This document shows, in pieces, positions 17,658-26,361 of a stretch of 64,000 nucleotides of DNA. The DNA is taken from assembly GCA_031291235.1 (NCBI GenBank), contig JARLJL010000022.1, positions 62,001-126,000 on the forward strand. Direction: 5' to 3'. The notes beneath the pieces were generated by a model. It saw only the letters and a list, made by a program, of their open reading frames with translations, was not told where the DNA came from and ran no database searches. Origin of the DNA: Sulfuriferula sp. (GTDB lineage Bacteria > Pseudomonadota > Gammaproteobacteria > Burkholderiales > Sulfuriferulaceae). Position numbers and translations under genes: made by a program. Every line of letters starts with the position of its first letter. Position 1 is the first letter of the stretch.

Positions 17658-18566
17658 GTGAGTACCGAACAACGCAAGCCCGGCTATTTGCAGCAGTCCG
17701 ACGCGGTGCGCGAGCGCTTCGCCAAAATCAGACAGCGCGAAGTTATCCTCGAGGTTAAGCAGCTGGGTAAAACCTATCATTCCACGCAGGGCGAGGTCGT
17801 TGCATTGCGCGATGTCAATTTCAGCATCCATAGGCGCGAGCTGGTGTGCGTGATCGGGCCTTCCGGCTGCGGCAAATCCACGCTGATTCGCATGCTGGCC
17901 GGGCTGGAGCCGCATACCTCGGGCGAAGTGCTGCTGGACGGCAAACCGGTCGATGGGCCGGGCAGCGACCGCGGCATGGTGTTTCAGGGCTATACCCTGT
18001 TCCCCTGGCTGACGGTAAAGAAGAACGTCATGTTCGGTCCGGAGATGAACAATCGCGGCAAGCTCGAAGCTGAGCGCGATGCGCTGATGTGGTTGGATTT
18101 GGTGGGGCTGGGGAAATTTGCCGACGCCTATCCGCACCAGTTATCCGGCGGCATGAAGCAGCGCGTGGCGATTGCTCGGGCGCTGGTGAACCAGCCGCGG
18201 ATTTTGCTGATGGACGAACCGTTCGGTGCGCTGGACGCGCAGACGCGGACCAAAATGCAAACGCATCTGCTGGATATCTGGAAAAACGTCGACATCACCA
18301 TCCTGTTCATTACGCATGATCTGGATGAAGCGATATTCCTTGCCGATCGCATACTGGTGTTGAAGGCGCATCCGGGCGAGGTGCAGGAGTTTATCGAAGT
18401 GCCGGTGCCGCGGCCCCGGTATCCGGGACAGTCAGTTTCCGAAGAATTTCTGGCCACCAAGGCCAGACTGGAGGAGTTAATTCACCCGCCGGTGCAGACG
18501 AACGATGCGGATGAGGTCAAGCCGCACATGATTCGTTTTACCAATGTTGTTGATAACGTTGAATAA
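17658..18566 (+). CDS. ABC transporter ATP-binding protein (same system)
   Basis: A 302-residue NitT/TauT-type ATPase. Walker A is GPSGCGKST, the Q-loop is in [11 protein letters not shown], the signature is [15 protein letters not shown], Walker B is [12 protein letters not shown], and the switch His lies in ITHDLDEAI. An N-terminal extension of about 35 residues precedes the domain. I chose the GTG at 17658 because GGAAGG lies at the right distance; an in-frame ATG at 17628 overlapping the permease stop is the alternative. It energises uptake of the ligand bound by the product of 15636. Confidence 0.88.
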   Translation: MSTEQRKPGYLQQSDAVRERFAKIRQREVILEVKQLGKTYHSTQGEVVALRDVNFSIHRRELVCVIGPSGCGKSTLIRMLAGLEPHTSGEVLLDGKPVDGPGSDRGMVFQGYTLFPWLTVKKNVMFGPEMNNRGKLEAERDALMWLDLVGLGKFADAYPHQLSGGMKQRVAIARALVNQPRILLMDEPFGALDAQTRTKMQTHLLDIWKNVDITILFITHDLDEAIFLADRILVLKAHPGEVQEFIEVPVPRPRYPGQSVSEEFLATKARLEELIHPPVQTNDADEVKPHMIRFTNVVDNVE

Positions 18567-18576
18567 GGATAGGTAA

Positions 18577-19344
18577 ATGTACTGGTCGCAATTAACCTGG
18601 GCGGAACTGCCGGACAAGCTCAAGGCGGTAAACGGCGCTGCTATTTTACCCATAGGCGCAACCGAGCAGCACGGTCCGCACATGGGCTGCGGCATGGATG
18701 CTGTGATGGCTGAGGAGCTATGCAAGGCGGTCGCCGCGCGAACTGGCGTACCCATGCTGCCGACGCTGCCGTACGGCTGTTCGCTGGGGCATAGCCGACG
18801 CTGGCCGGGCACGCTGGCGGTGCAGCCGATTACGCTGATCGAGCTGGTCAAGCAGATCGGCGACTGGGCCTATCACAGCGGGGTGCGGCGGTTTTTTATG
18901 GTGAATTCGCACGTTACCAATGAGGCGCCGTTACGCTGTGCACTGGAGATGCTGCGCGCCGAGCATGACGACATGATGGTAGCGCTGATTAATTCGGCGA
19001 CGCTCAGCGAGCGGGTACGCGCTTTCCATTTTGCCGATGCACACGACTGGCACGCCAACGACGCGGAAACTTCGCTGATGATGGCTGTCGCGCCAGACAT
19101 GGTGCGCACGGATAAGTTGACTGAGGCGGATGATCCAGACCGAACAGCAGGCCGAGTATTCGCTCACCCGGTCAATCGCACCAGCCTGACCGGGGTTACC
19201 GGTTTCCCGAGCAAAGCCAGCGCGAGCAAGGGGCAGGAATGGTTCGAGTGGATGGTAGCGGATTTGAGCGAACTGGTGATGCGCGGCGTGGCTGAAGACC
19301 CGCCGCTGGATCAGTCCTATTTCGAATCATGCAAGTGCGAATAA
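18577..19344 (+). CDS. Creatininase-family amidohydrolase
   Basis: A 255-residue enzyme of the creatininase/FAPy-deformylase family. Metal and active-site motifs are visible: ILPIGATEQHGPHM, DAVMAEEL, VNSHVTNEAP and HDWHANDAETSLMM, with the metal-binding Glu at the end. Members open cyclic amides or cleave formamides. In this operon it probably hydrolyses the compound imported by the upstream transporter, releasing an amine or ammonia for the ligase next door. The start follows AGGATAGGTAA and lies 10 bp after the ATPase stop. Confidence 0.82.
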   Translation: MYWSQLTWAELPDKLKAVNGAAILPIGATEQHGPHMGCGMDAVMAEELCKAVAARTGVPMLPTLPYGCSLGHSRRWPGTLAVQPITLIELVKQIGDWAYHSGVRRFFMVNSHVTNEAPLRCALEMLRAEHDDMMVALINSATLSERVRAFHFADAHDWHANDAETSLMMAVAPDMVRTDKLTEADDPDRTAGRVFAHPVNRTSLTGVTGFPSKASASKGQEWFEWMVADLSELVMRGVAEDPPLDQSYFESCKCE

Positions 19345-19407
19345 GTTGTAACGATGTAATCGGATGATGAAGATTTTTTAATTAGCAAGGTATACAAGGA
19401 AAATAGT

Positions 19408-20769
19408 ATGAAGTCCAAAACAGAAGTAGCCGCTATCCAGCAACAATTGAAAGACAAGGGCGTGAAGTATTGTATCGGTGCTTATGTCGATATTCACGGC
19501 GTGCAAAAAGCCAAGGTCGTGCCGCTGGATCACTTGCCGCAAATGGCAGCAGGTTCAGAGCGTTATACCGGCTATGCGCTGGACGGTCTTGGTCAGGAGC
19601 CTAACGATGACGAATTGACTTCCGTTCCCGATCTCGATCACATCATCCAGTTGCCGTGGGAACCGAAGATTGCATGGATGCCGGCAGACAATCATTTTCA
19701 GGGTAAACCCTATGCGTTGAATACGCGCGTGGCGTTGAAAAACCAGTTGGCCAAGGCTGCGGAAATGGGCTATGGCATGAACCTGGGTATCGAATGCGAA
19801 ATTTATCTGCTGAAAGAAGAAGCCGACGGCAGCCTGTCAGTGCCGAACCCGGAAGATAATCTGGCCAAGCCCTGTTATGACGTGCGCGGCTTTGTCGATA
19901 GTTTTGGCTGGCTGGACAAGGTGGCGAGCTGCATCAACGATCTGGGCTGGGATCTGTACTCGTTCGATCACGAAGACGGCCACAGCCAGTTCGAGTTTGA
20001 TTTCAATTACGCCGATGCGCTGACGACTTGCGACCGCCTGACCTTTTTCCGCTTCATGGCCAAGCATTACGCCAAGGAAGAAGGCCTGATCGCCACCATG
20101 ATGCCAAAACCGTTCGCGGACAAGACCGGTACCGGCGCGCATTTCAATATGTCGCTGTATGACCTGGAATCCGGCAAGAACCTGTTTGCCTGCGACCCCA
20201 AAGACGACCCGCGCGGCATCGGTTTGACGCCATTAGGCTATCATTTCATTGCCGGTATTCTCAAGCATGGGCGCGCGCTGTGTGCGGTGTTCGCACCGAC
20301 GGTGAACAGCTACAAGCGTCTGGTGCGTCGCGGTGCGATGAATTATTTCTCGTGGGCGCCGGTATTCAATTCCTACGGTTCGAATAACCGTACCAACTCG
20401 GTACGCGTGCCGGCTGGCGGCGGTCGTTGCGAATCGCGCAATGCCGACGGCTCGGTGAATCCGTATCTGGCGGCAACGCTGGTGCTGGCGGCCGGTCTGG
20501 AAGGGGTGCGCGAAGCGATGAATCCGGGCGAACCGAATGAAGACAACCTGTATGCCATTTCCGATGAGGAGCGTAGCGCGCGCGGCATTGAATTCCTGCC
20601 GCAGACGCTGCAGGAAGCGGTAGCCGCATTCGCCGAAGATCCACTGGTGGAGCAGGTGCTGGGCAAGGAATTGCGCGACGAATTCATTAAGTACAAGACG
20701 ACTGAATGGGAAGCCTATCACCTCACCGTGAGTCAATGGGAAATCAAACGTTACAGCCAGATGTTCTAG
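19408..20769 (+). CDS. Type III glutamine-synthetase-like ligase (GlnT group)
   Basis: A 453-residue glutamine synthetase-fold ligase. The catalytic domain shows GIECEIYLL, the metal-site segment [31 protein letters not shown] and the ATP/glutamate loop NSYKRL plus GGGRCESR. It is closer to the GlnT/type III putative glutamine synthetases and to gamma-glutamylmethylamide synthetase than to housekeeping GlnA. The product may therefore be glutamine or a gamma-glutamyl amide of another amine. SD AAGGAAAA before ATG. Downstream of the amidohydrolase and under a sigma-54 promoter, it fits capture of the nitrogen freed there. Confidence 0.82.
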   Translation: MKSKTEVAAIQQQLKDKGVKYCIGAYVDIHGVQKAKVVPLDHLPQMAAGSERYTGYALDGLGQEPNDDELTSVPDLDHIIQLPWEPKIAWMPADNHFQGKPYALNTRVALKNQLAKAAEMGYGMNLGIECEIYLLKEEADGSLSVPNPEDNLAKPCYDVRGFVDSFGWLDKVASCINDLGWDLYSFDHEDGHSQFEFDFNYADALTTCDRLTFFRFMAKHYAKEEGLIATMMPKPFADKTGTGAHFNMSLYDLESGKNLFACDPKDDPRGIGLTPLGYHFIAGILKHGRALCAVFAPTVNSYKRLVRRGAMNYFSWAPVFNSYGSNNRTNSVRVPAGGGRCESRNADGSVNPYLAATLVLAAGLEGVREAMNPGEPNEDNLYAISDEERSARGIEFLPQTLQEAVAAFAEDPLVEQVLGKELRDEFIKYKTTEWEAYHLTVSQWEIKRYSQMF

Positions 20770-20778
20770 GAGCAGCGT

Positions 20779-21234
20779 ATGCGTAAGCCCGTGAACAAAT
20801 CCAGTCATCTGGTGAGCCGGATCAGCGTTTCCCTGTCGCAGGAGTTACTGGTAGAGCTGGATAACATGGTCGAGTGTCGCGGTTTCGATAGCCGTTCTCA
20901 GGCGATCAGCGACATGATCAACCAGCAACTGGTCGAACATAAACGTCAGCTGGGAGACGAAGTGATGGCCGGAACGATCACCGTGTTTTACGATCGCTCG
21001 GTACCCGGATTGCAAAAGAAGTTATCCGATTTGCAGTTCAGGCATATCGATGAAGTGATCAGTTCGCTGCATGTGCATCTGGCTGAGAACAAAATGATGG
21101 AAGTCATACTGGTGCAGGGTCCGGCAAACAGCATGCAAGCCATCGCCAATGACATGATTGCCTTGCGCGGGGTGATTACCGGCAGACTGCAATTGATGGC
21201 AGCGGTGATACCGCCGTTATATCCATTGCCCTGA
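20779..21234 (+). CDS. NikR-like ribbon-helix-helix regulator with changed metal site
   Basis: A 151-residue protein: an N-terminal ribbon-helix-helix domain (RISVSLSQELLVELDNMV, SRSQAISDMI) plus a C-terminal ACT-like metal domain, the NikR layout. In Escherichia coli NikR, nickel is held by His76, His87, His89 and Cys95. Lining up LHVH here gives His98 and His100, while Phe87 falls at the His76 place and Met106 at the Cys95 place; a spare His89 is two residues off. Nickel binding is thus doubtful. As last gene of the nitrogen operon (10 bp after the ligase, SD AGGAG) it may sense an operon metabolite or another metal. Confidence 0.8.
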   Translation: MRKPVNKSSHLVSRISVSLSQELLVELDNMVECRGFDSRSQAISDMINQQLVEHKRQLGDEVMAGTITVFYDRSVPGLQKKLSDLQFRHIDEVISSLHVHLAENKMMEVILVQGPANSMQAIANDMIALRGVITGRLQLMAAVIPPLYPLP

Positions 21235-21241
21235 GAGCCGC

Positions 21242-21284
21242 AAATAACGATAGCGTGCTAACTATTAGTGTGCTATTGTTATTT
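21242..21284. promoter_or_regulatory. Inverted-repeat operator before the MarR gene
   Basis: AAATAACGATAGC (21242-21254) is repeated inverted as GCTATTGTTATTT (21272-21284), 12 of 13 bases paired, with further partial symmetry inside. It ends two bases before the ATG of the MarR-family gene at 21287. This leaves no room for a ribosome-binding site, so the mRNA may be leaderless or the promoter overlaps the operator. Autoregulation of the efflux operon by the MarR protein is the likely meaning. Confidence 0.65.
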
Positions 21285-21286
21285 GC

Positions 21287-21757
21287 ATGGATACTTATCG
21301 CAATGAATTGCAGTTGAATCTGGCCGGCAAGCTGGTCAAGCTCGCGCGTCTCTATCGACGCGAGATAGACCAGCGCCTGACGGTTTATGGCGTGTCCGAT
21401 GCTACAGCCATACCGGTGATGTTGATCGGCAGGCTGGGCGCTGGCGTACGTCAGGTTGTGCTTGCCGAAGAAATGGGCGTAGAGGGGCCGTCACTGGTAC
21501 GGCTGCTGGATCAGCTATCCCATGCCGGGCTGATTGAGCGTCACGATGACCCCGTCGACCGGCGGGCCAAGACGCTGCATTTGACCGAAGCGGGGGGGCG
21601 GCTTGCACACGATGTAGAGCAGGCACTGATCAATATCCGTAAGGCGCTGTTTGCCGGCGTGTCCGATGAGGATATGGCAGCCTGCATCCGGGTTTTCGAT
21701 ACATTGGGGCAAACGCTGCAAGGACATCCTGCGACAGGTACCGATGCGGCGGAATGA
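21287..21757 (+). CDS. MarR family transcriptional regulator
   Basis: A 156-residue winged-helix regulator. The recognition helix region VEGPSLVRLLDQLSHAGLIERHDDPVDRRAKTLHLTEAG is the classic MarR core and wing (DRR motif). It heads a five-gene efflux operon, overlaps the next gene by four bases and sits against an inverted-repeat operator. It probably represses the operon and releases DNA on binding an aromatic acid or similar compound (family knowledge). Confidence 0.88.
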   Translation: MDTYRNELQLNLAGKLVKLARLYRREIDQRLTVYGVSDATAIPVMLIGRLGAGVRQVVLAEEMGVEGPSLVRLLDQLSHAGLIERHDDPVDRRAKTLHLTEAGGRLAHDVEQALINIRKALFAGVSDEDMAACIRVFDTLGQTLQGHPATGTDAAE

Positions 21758-23790
21758 TGAAGCTGACGTTCCGCGAGGCGATTTTTTCCGTCAACACCTT
21801 TGCTGCGGCCATGCTGGCGCTGGCAATTGCTTTCAGTCTGGATTTCGAACGCCCGTTCTGGGCCATGCTGTCGGTTTACATTACCAGCCAGCCGTTGTCC
21901 GGCGCGGTACGCTCCAAGGCCTTGTACCGCCTGCTGGGGACGCTGCTGGGTTTGGCTGCGGCGCTGGTACTGGTTCCCAATTTCGTCAATTCGCCGATAT
22001 TACTGGTTGTGATACTGGCGAGCTGGATAGGCCTGTGTCTGTATCTTTCCCTGCTGGACCGCACCCCGCGCGCCTATGTATTCATGCTGGCCGGATACAC
22101 CGCCGGATTGATCGGCTTTCCCAGCGTAACCGATCCGGCAGCCCTGTTCGATACCGCTATCGCCAGAGTTGAGGAAATATCTCTGGGCGTAATCTGTGCA
22201 AGCCTGATGCATAGCCTGTTTTTTCCGCGACCGGTGATTCCGGCGATACAGGGGAAAATCGCCGTTGTGTTGTGTGAAACCGAAAACTGGATCAAGGATG
22301 TGCTGTCGGGAATGCCGACCACCGAGTTGGCGCATAAGCGCCGCCGCGTGGCTGCCGATCTGACCGAGCTGCATGTGCTGGCAACGCATCTGCCTTACGA
22401 TACCTCGGTGACGCGTCATGTCAGTCAGGAAATACAGGCGTTGCAGGATAGGCTGATAGTCCTGCTGCCGGTAGTCGATATGGTTGCGGATCGGCTGGCA
22501 ATGCTGACTGCCGGGGCGGCATTGCCGCCGCAGTTGAGTGTGCTGGCAGACGATGTGCGTCAGTGGATGGAAGGCAGCAGCCCCACCATGCCGGAACAGG
22601 CTGCCGCGCTGATACTGCGCTGTCAGGCGCTGGAGCCTGCGCCCGACAGCGATACCAACTGGGATCAGGCACTGCAGCTCAGCCTGTGTGCGCGTCTGGC
22701 GGAGTTGATCGAAGCGGTGCAGGATTGCCGGGTGCTGGCGAGCTGCGTGGCAGACCCGGAACAACGCGCCTCTGCACGTGTAGAAGCGCTGGCACAGGCT
22801 GCGCGTAGCCGGGCATTGCATCTCGATCATGGCCTTGCTGCCTTGTCCGGATTTGCGGCAATCGTCGCAGTAGTTGCATGTGGCTTTATCTGGATTTACG
22901 CTGCCTGGCCAGATGGTTACGTGGCCGCGATGATGGCTGGGGTATTTTGCTCGCTGTTTGCCACCATGGATGACCCGACACCCGCATTGCGCGGCATGTT
23001 GCGCTACATTACGCTGGGTATGCCGATAGCCGCGATTTACCTGTTTGCCATTTTCCCGATGATAGACGGATTCCCCATGCTGGCGCTGGTATTGGCGCCG
23101 GTGCTGCTGTGGGGCGGCGTGCTCATGGCCATGCCTGCGAATTACGGCAAGGCGCTGGCGCTGATGATAGGCACGATTTCCGGCATGGCGCTGACGCCGA
23201 ATTTTCATGAAGATTTTTCCGGATTCGCCAATACCAATCTGGCCATGGTGGTCGGCATTATCGCGGCATTGACGGTCACTTATTTGTTCAGGGTGGTGGG
23301 CGCGGAGTTGAGCGTAAAACGCTTGTTGCGTTTCGGCTGGCGCGATCTGGCAGCCGTTGCGACCCGGCGCACGCCCCTGAGCCGTGCGGTATGGGGCAGC
23401 CGTATGCTGGATCGGGTCGGCCTGCTATTGCCGCGTCTCGCGATTGTCAAACCGCACGCCGCATTGGCGACAGACGAGCCGCTTCGCGATCTGCGCATAG
23501 GTTTGGGTATGATCGATCTGCGTGCGCTGAGAAAGAAGCTGGGGGGCGAAGCCGGTGCGGCGATCGACCGTCTGTTACTCGGTATCGCTGATTATTTTCG
23601 CGTCCTGAGCCGGGGGCGTATCGAAGCGCCGCTGACATCGCTGCTCAACGATATCGATATCGCCATTACCGACATCATGAGGCTGGAGCTGAAGGCAGAT
23701 CGGCGCGCCGGGCTGCTCGCCCTTGTCGGTTTGCGGCGCTTGCTGTTCCCGGCTGTTAACGGCTATACCCTTGCGGGCGGTAAATCATGA
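21754..23790 (+). CDS. FUSC/AaeB-type efflux inner-membrane protein
   Basis: A 678-residue membrane protein of the fusaric acid resistance family. A first block of hydrophobic segments (about 10-160) is followed by a cytoplasmic stretch, a second block of segments (about 365-510) and a soluble tail, the AaeB layout. Visible landmarks are FWAMLSVYITSQPLSGAVRSK and AGVFCSLFATMDDPTPALR. It overlaps its neighbours by four bases on both sides. With the DUF1656, HlyD-like and outer-membrane proteins it should form a tripartite pump for aromatic acids. The substrate is not shown. Confidence 0.87.
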   Translation: MMKLTFREAIFSVNTFAAAMLALAIAFSLDFERPFWAMLSVYITSQPLSGAVRSKALYRLLGTLLGLAAALVLVPNFVNSPILLVVILASWIGLCLYLSLLDRTPRAYVFMLAGYTAGLIGFPSVTDPAALFDTAIARVEEISLGVICASLMHSLFFPRPVIPAIQGKIAVVLCETENWIKDVLSGMPTTELAHKRRRVAADLTELHVLATHLPYDTSVTRHVSQEIQALQDRLIVLLPVVDMVADRLAMLTAGAALPPQLSVLADDVRQWMEGSSPTMPEQAAALILRCQALEPAPDSDTNWDQALQLSLCARLAELIEAVQDCRVLASCVADPEQRASARVEALAQAARSRALHLDHGLAALSGFAAIVAVVACGFIWIYAAWPDGYVAAMMAGVFCSLFATMDDPTPALRGMLRYITLGMPIAAIYLFAIFPMIDGFPMLALVLAPVLLWGGVLMAMPANYGKALALMIGTISGMALTPNFHEDFSGFANTNLAMVVGIIAALTVTYLFRVVGAELSVKRLLRFGWRDLAAVATRRTPLSRAVWGSRMLDRVGLLLPRLAIVKPHAALATDEPLRDLRIGLGMIDLRALRKKLGGEAGAAIDRLLLGIADYFRVLSRGRIEAPLTSLLNDIDIAITDIMRLELKADRRAGLLALVGLRRLLFPAVNGYTLAGGKS

Positions 23791-24020
23791 CCGGCGAGCT
23801 GAACATTCAGGGAGTCTACGTCCCCGCGCTGCTGCTATTGATAATCATGGCGGCAATAATCGGCATGGCGGTGCAACGCGTGCTGATGGTGCTGGGTGCG
23901 TATCGCTGGATCTGGCATCGGGGGTTATTTGATCTCGCGCTGACGCTGATTATCTGCCTGCTGCTGGTGAGCGCATTATCGCGGGGTTCTCTGGCATTCG
24001 TTCTTAAACCGTTTGTGTGA
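23787..24020 (+). CDS. DUF1656 (AaeX-like) small membrane protein
   Basis: A 77-residue protein with two hydrophobic helices (LLLLIIMAAIIGMAVQRVLM and LALTLIICLLLVSALS) and the family start of a beta-like GVYVPALLL segment. AaeX/DUF1656 proteins nearly always sit between the FUSC and HlyD genes of these pumps. Overlaps both neighbours. Its exact task in the pump is unknown. Confidence 0.85.
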   Translation: MTGELNIQGVYVPALLLLIIMAAIIGMAVQRVLMVLGAYRWIWHRGLFDLALTLIICLLLVSALSRGSLAFVLKPFV

Positions 24021-24025
24021 GCATC

Positions 24026-24913
24026 ATGAAATCCTTGTTAATTCAGTTTATCCGACCGTTGATCACGTTAAGTGTGGTTGCGCTTGCAATTGCGCTGTTG
24101 TGGCCCATGGTCGTGCATTACCAGTTCGATCCGTGGACGCGTGATGGCCGGGTGCGGGCCGATGTCGTGCAGGTTGCCGCTGATGTCTCCGGGCTGGTGA
24201 CGGCAGTGCGTGTGGTCGATAACCAGACGGTGCACAAGGGCGACATACTGTTTGTCGTTGATCATGATCGCTACGCATTGGCCTGCGCGCAAGCCGAGGC
24301 ACTGCTCGCCAAACAACGTGCAGCATTGCATCAGGCGCAACGCGAGGATGCGCGCAATCGTGCGCTGGGCAATCTGGTTGCGACCGAAACGCTGGAGCAA
24401 GGGCAGGACAGGTTGGAAGAAGCGCAAGCCGCGCTGCAACAGGCGCAGAGCAATCTGGATGTCGCTCGCCTCAATCTGGCGAGGACGCAGGTGAGGGCGG
24501 CGGTAGACGGCATGATTACCAATCTCACGTTGCGGCCGGGCGATTATGCTACGGCCGGGCATCCCGGGCTGGCGCTGATCGACAGCGGAACCTTGCATGT
24601 GGACGGCTATTTCGAAGAAACCAAGCTGCGCTTTATCGCTGTAGGCGATCCTGTCACCGTGCATCTGATGGGCGAAGATGCGGATATTGAAGGTCATGTA
24701 CAGAGTTTCGCCGGCGCTATCGAAGACCGCGAGCGCGGTCCGAGCGCGAATTTGCTGTCCAACGTGAATCCGACTTTCAGCTGGATACGCCTGGCGCAGC
24801 GTGTGCCGGTGCGTATCGCGCTGGATCGTATTCCTCAGGGTATACGGCTGATTGCAGGCCGTACTGCGACGGTAACGGTGCGCCGACATGCGGCTGTCGG
24901 GAGCAAAACTTGA
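24026..24913 (+). CDS. HlyD/AaeA-type periplasmic adaptor
   Basis: A 295-residue membrane fusion protein. One N-terminal helix (LITLSVVALAIALLWPMV), then a lipoyl-like half domain (VAADVSGLVTAVRVVDNQTVHKGD), a coiled-coil hairpin, the second lipoyl half (VRAAVDGMITNLTLRPGDY) and a beta-barrel domain ending in ITAGRTATVTV-type sequence (LIAGRTATVTV). It links the FUSC protein with the outer-membrane channel. The ATG at 24026 or a GTG at 24017 may be the start; neither has a good ribosome site, and coupling to the preceding stop is likely. Confidence 0.86.
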   Translation: MKSLLIQFIRPLITLSVVALAIALLWPMVVHYQFDPWTRDGRVRADVVQVAADVSGLVTAVRVVDNQTVHKGDILFVVDHDRYALACAQAEALLAKQRAALHQAQREDARNRALGNLVATETLEQGQDRLEEAQAALQQAQSNLDVARLNLARTQVRAAVDGMITNLTLRPGDYATAGHPGLALIDSGTLHVDGYFEETKLRFIAVGDPVTVHLMGEDADIEGHVQSFAGAIEDRERGPSANLLSNVNPTFSWIRLAQRVPVRIALDRIPQGIRLIAGRTATVTVRRHAAVGSKT

Positions 24914-26358
24914 ACGGCCTGCTGCGTCTTGTGTTGCCGTTGACACTGCTGCTGACAGCGGGATGTACCACGCTGGGGCCGGATTATCGTGTGCCGGACG
25001 CGGCAGTCGCCAAACGTACGTCGGTAGCCGCGCCATTCATGGGCGCCGCTGCCGGCATCGCTGCGAATACTGCGTTGCCCGGCAAGTGGTGGCAGTTGTA
25101 TGACGACCCGTTGCTGAATACGCTGGTCGAACAGGCGCTGGCAGCGAATACCGATTTGCGCATTGCTGCAGCCAATATCGGGCGTGCCGATGCAGCTTTG
25201 CGCGGTGTCGCGCACCAGCGTGCTATCTCGACCGGGTTCAGCGGCGGCGTCGAATATGGGCGTTTTTCCGGCGAGCAGTATCTGGTCATGCATACCCTGC
25301 CTGACGGCGGTTTGTATGATATCGGTTTTAATGCAGCGTATCAGCTTGACCTGTTCGGTCAGATCAAGCGCAGCATAGAGGCGGCCAAGGCGGATAGTGA
25401 TGCGTCGCGGGCAGCTTATGATGTGGTGAGTATTACGGTTGCCGCCGAAACGGCGCGCTCCTATGCAGAAGTGTGTAGCACCGGCCGCGAACTGGAGGTT
25501 GCACAGCATGCGCTGGCATTACAGCAGCAGGCATTGGATATGGCGCAACGTCTGTTTCACGGCGGTCGTGCAATTGCGCTCGATGTGACCCGGTCACAGG
25601 CGCAGCTGGATGCATGGCGTGCGACCATACCGGCATTGCAGGCGCAGCAGCGTGTTGCCCTGTATCGATTGACGGTGCTGACAGGGAAGCCGCCGGTAGA
25701 GTTTTCGCCGCAGCTGGCAAATTGTACCGGCGAGCTGAAGCTCAAAGCCCCGATTCCCGTGGGCGATGGCGCGGCATTGATCAAGCGTCGTCCCGACGTG
25801 CGCGTAGCCGAACGGGCGCTGGCCTCGGCTACCGCGCATATCGGTATTGCCATGGCGGATATGTATCCGAAAATTCAGTTGGGCGCTTCGCTGGGTTCTA
25901 CCGGGTTAACGGATAATCTGTTCCGGTCGGATACCCTGCGCTTTGGACTGGGGCCGCTGATTTCATGGGAGTTTCCCGACCGTGAGTTGGCAAAGGTACG
26001 TATAGCGTTGGCGAAATCCGGTCAGGAGGCGGCACTTGCCCGCTTTGACGGTACGGTACTGGCGGCATTGAAGGAAACCGAGAGTGCACTGACGGTGTAT
26101 TCCCATGATCTGGTGCGTCGTGAGGCCTTGCAGGCGGGGCATGATCAGCTGGTGCAGGCAGAGCGCGATGCGCATACGCTTTTCCGGCTGGGTCGCGAGG
26201 CTTATTTGCCGGTACTGGATGCGCAGCGCGCTCTGGTTGCGTCGGAGCAGGGGTTGGCCGAGGCCGATAGTAAAATAGCAGCCGATCAAATTTCGCTGTT
26301 TCTGGCGTTGGGCGGCGGCTGGAGTAGCGATGCAGCGCCGGTTATCACGACGCATTAA
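24910..26358 (+). CDS. NodT-family outer-membrane efflux lipoprotein
   Basis: A 482-residue TolC-like channel with a lipoprotein signal (LLTAGC, Cys at about residue 19) and the family opening CTTLGPDYRVP. Two OEP repeats follow, with KWWQLYDDPLLNTLVEQAL and the RRPDVRVAERALASATAHIGIAMADMYPK signature split around residue 300. The start is a TTG overlapping the previous stop (TTGA), so it is translationally coupled. It closes the efflux operon. Confidence 0.87.
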   Translation: MNGLLRLVLPLTLLLTAGCTTLGPDYRVPDAAVAKRTSVAAPFMGAAAGIAANTALPGKWWQLYDDPLLNTLVEQALAANTDLRIAAANIGRADAALRGVAHQRAISTGFSGGVEYGRFSGEQYLVMHTLPDGGLYDIGFNAAYQLDLFGQIKRSIEAAKADSDASRAAYDVVSITVAAETARSYAEVCSTGRELEVAQHALALQQQALDMAQRLFHGGRAIALDVTRSQAQLDAWRATIPALQAQQRVALYRLTVLTGKPPVEFSPQLANCTGELKLKAPIPVGDGAALIKRRPDVRVAERALASATAHIGIAMADMYPKIQLGASLGSTGLTDNLFRSDTLRFGLGPLISWEFPDRELAKVRIALAKSGQEAALARFDGTVLAALKETESALTVYSHDLVRREALQAGHDQLVQAERDAHTLFRLGREAYLPVLDAQRALVASEQGLAEADSKIAADQISLFLALGGGWSSDAAPVITTH

Positions 26359-26361
26359 GCG

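Noticed and set aside
22000-23208. 402-codon minus-strand open frame
   Set aside because: Antisense shadow of the FUSC gene; composition rich in His, Gln and Arg, no domain, no ribosome site.
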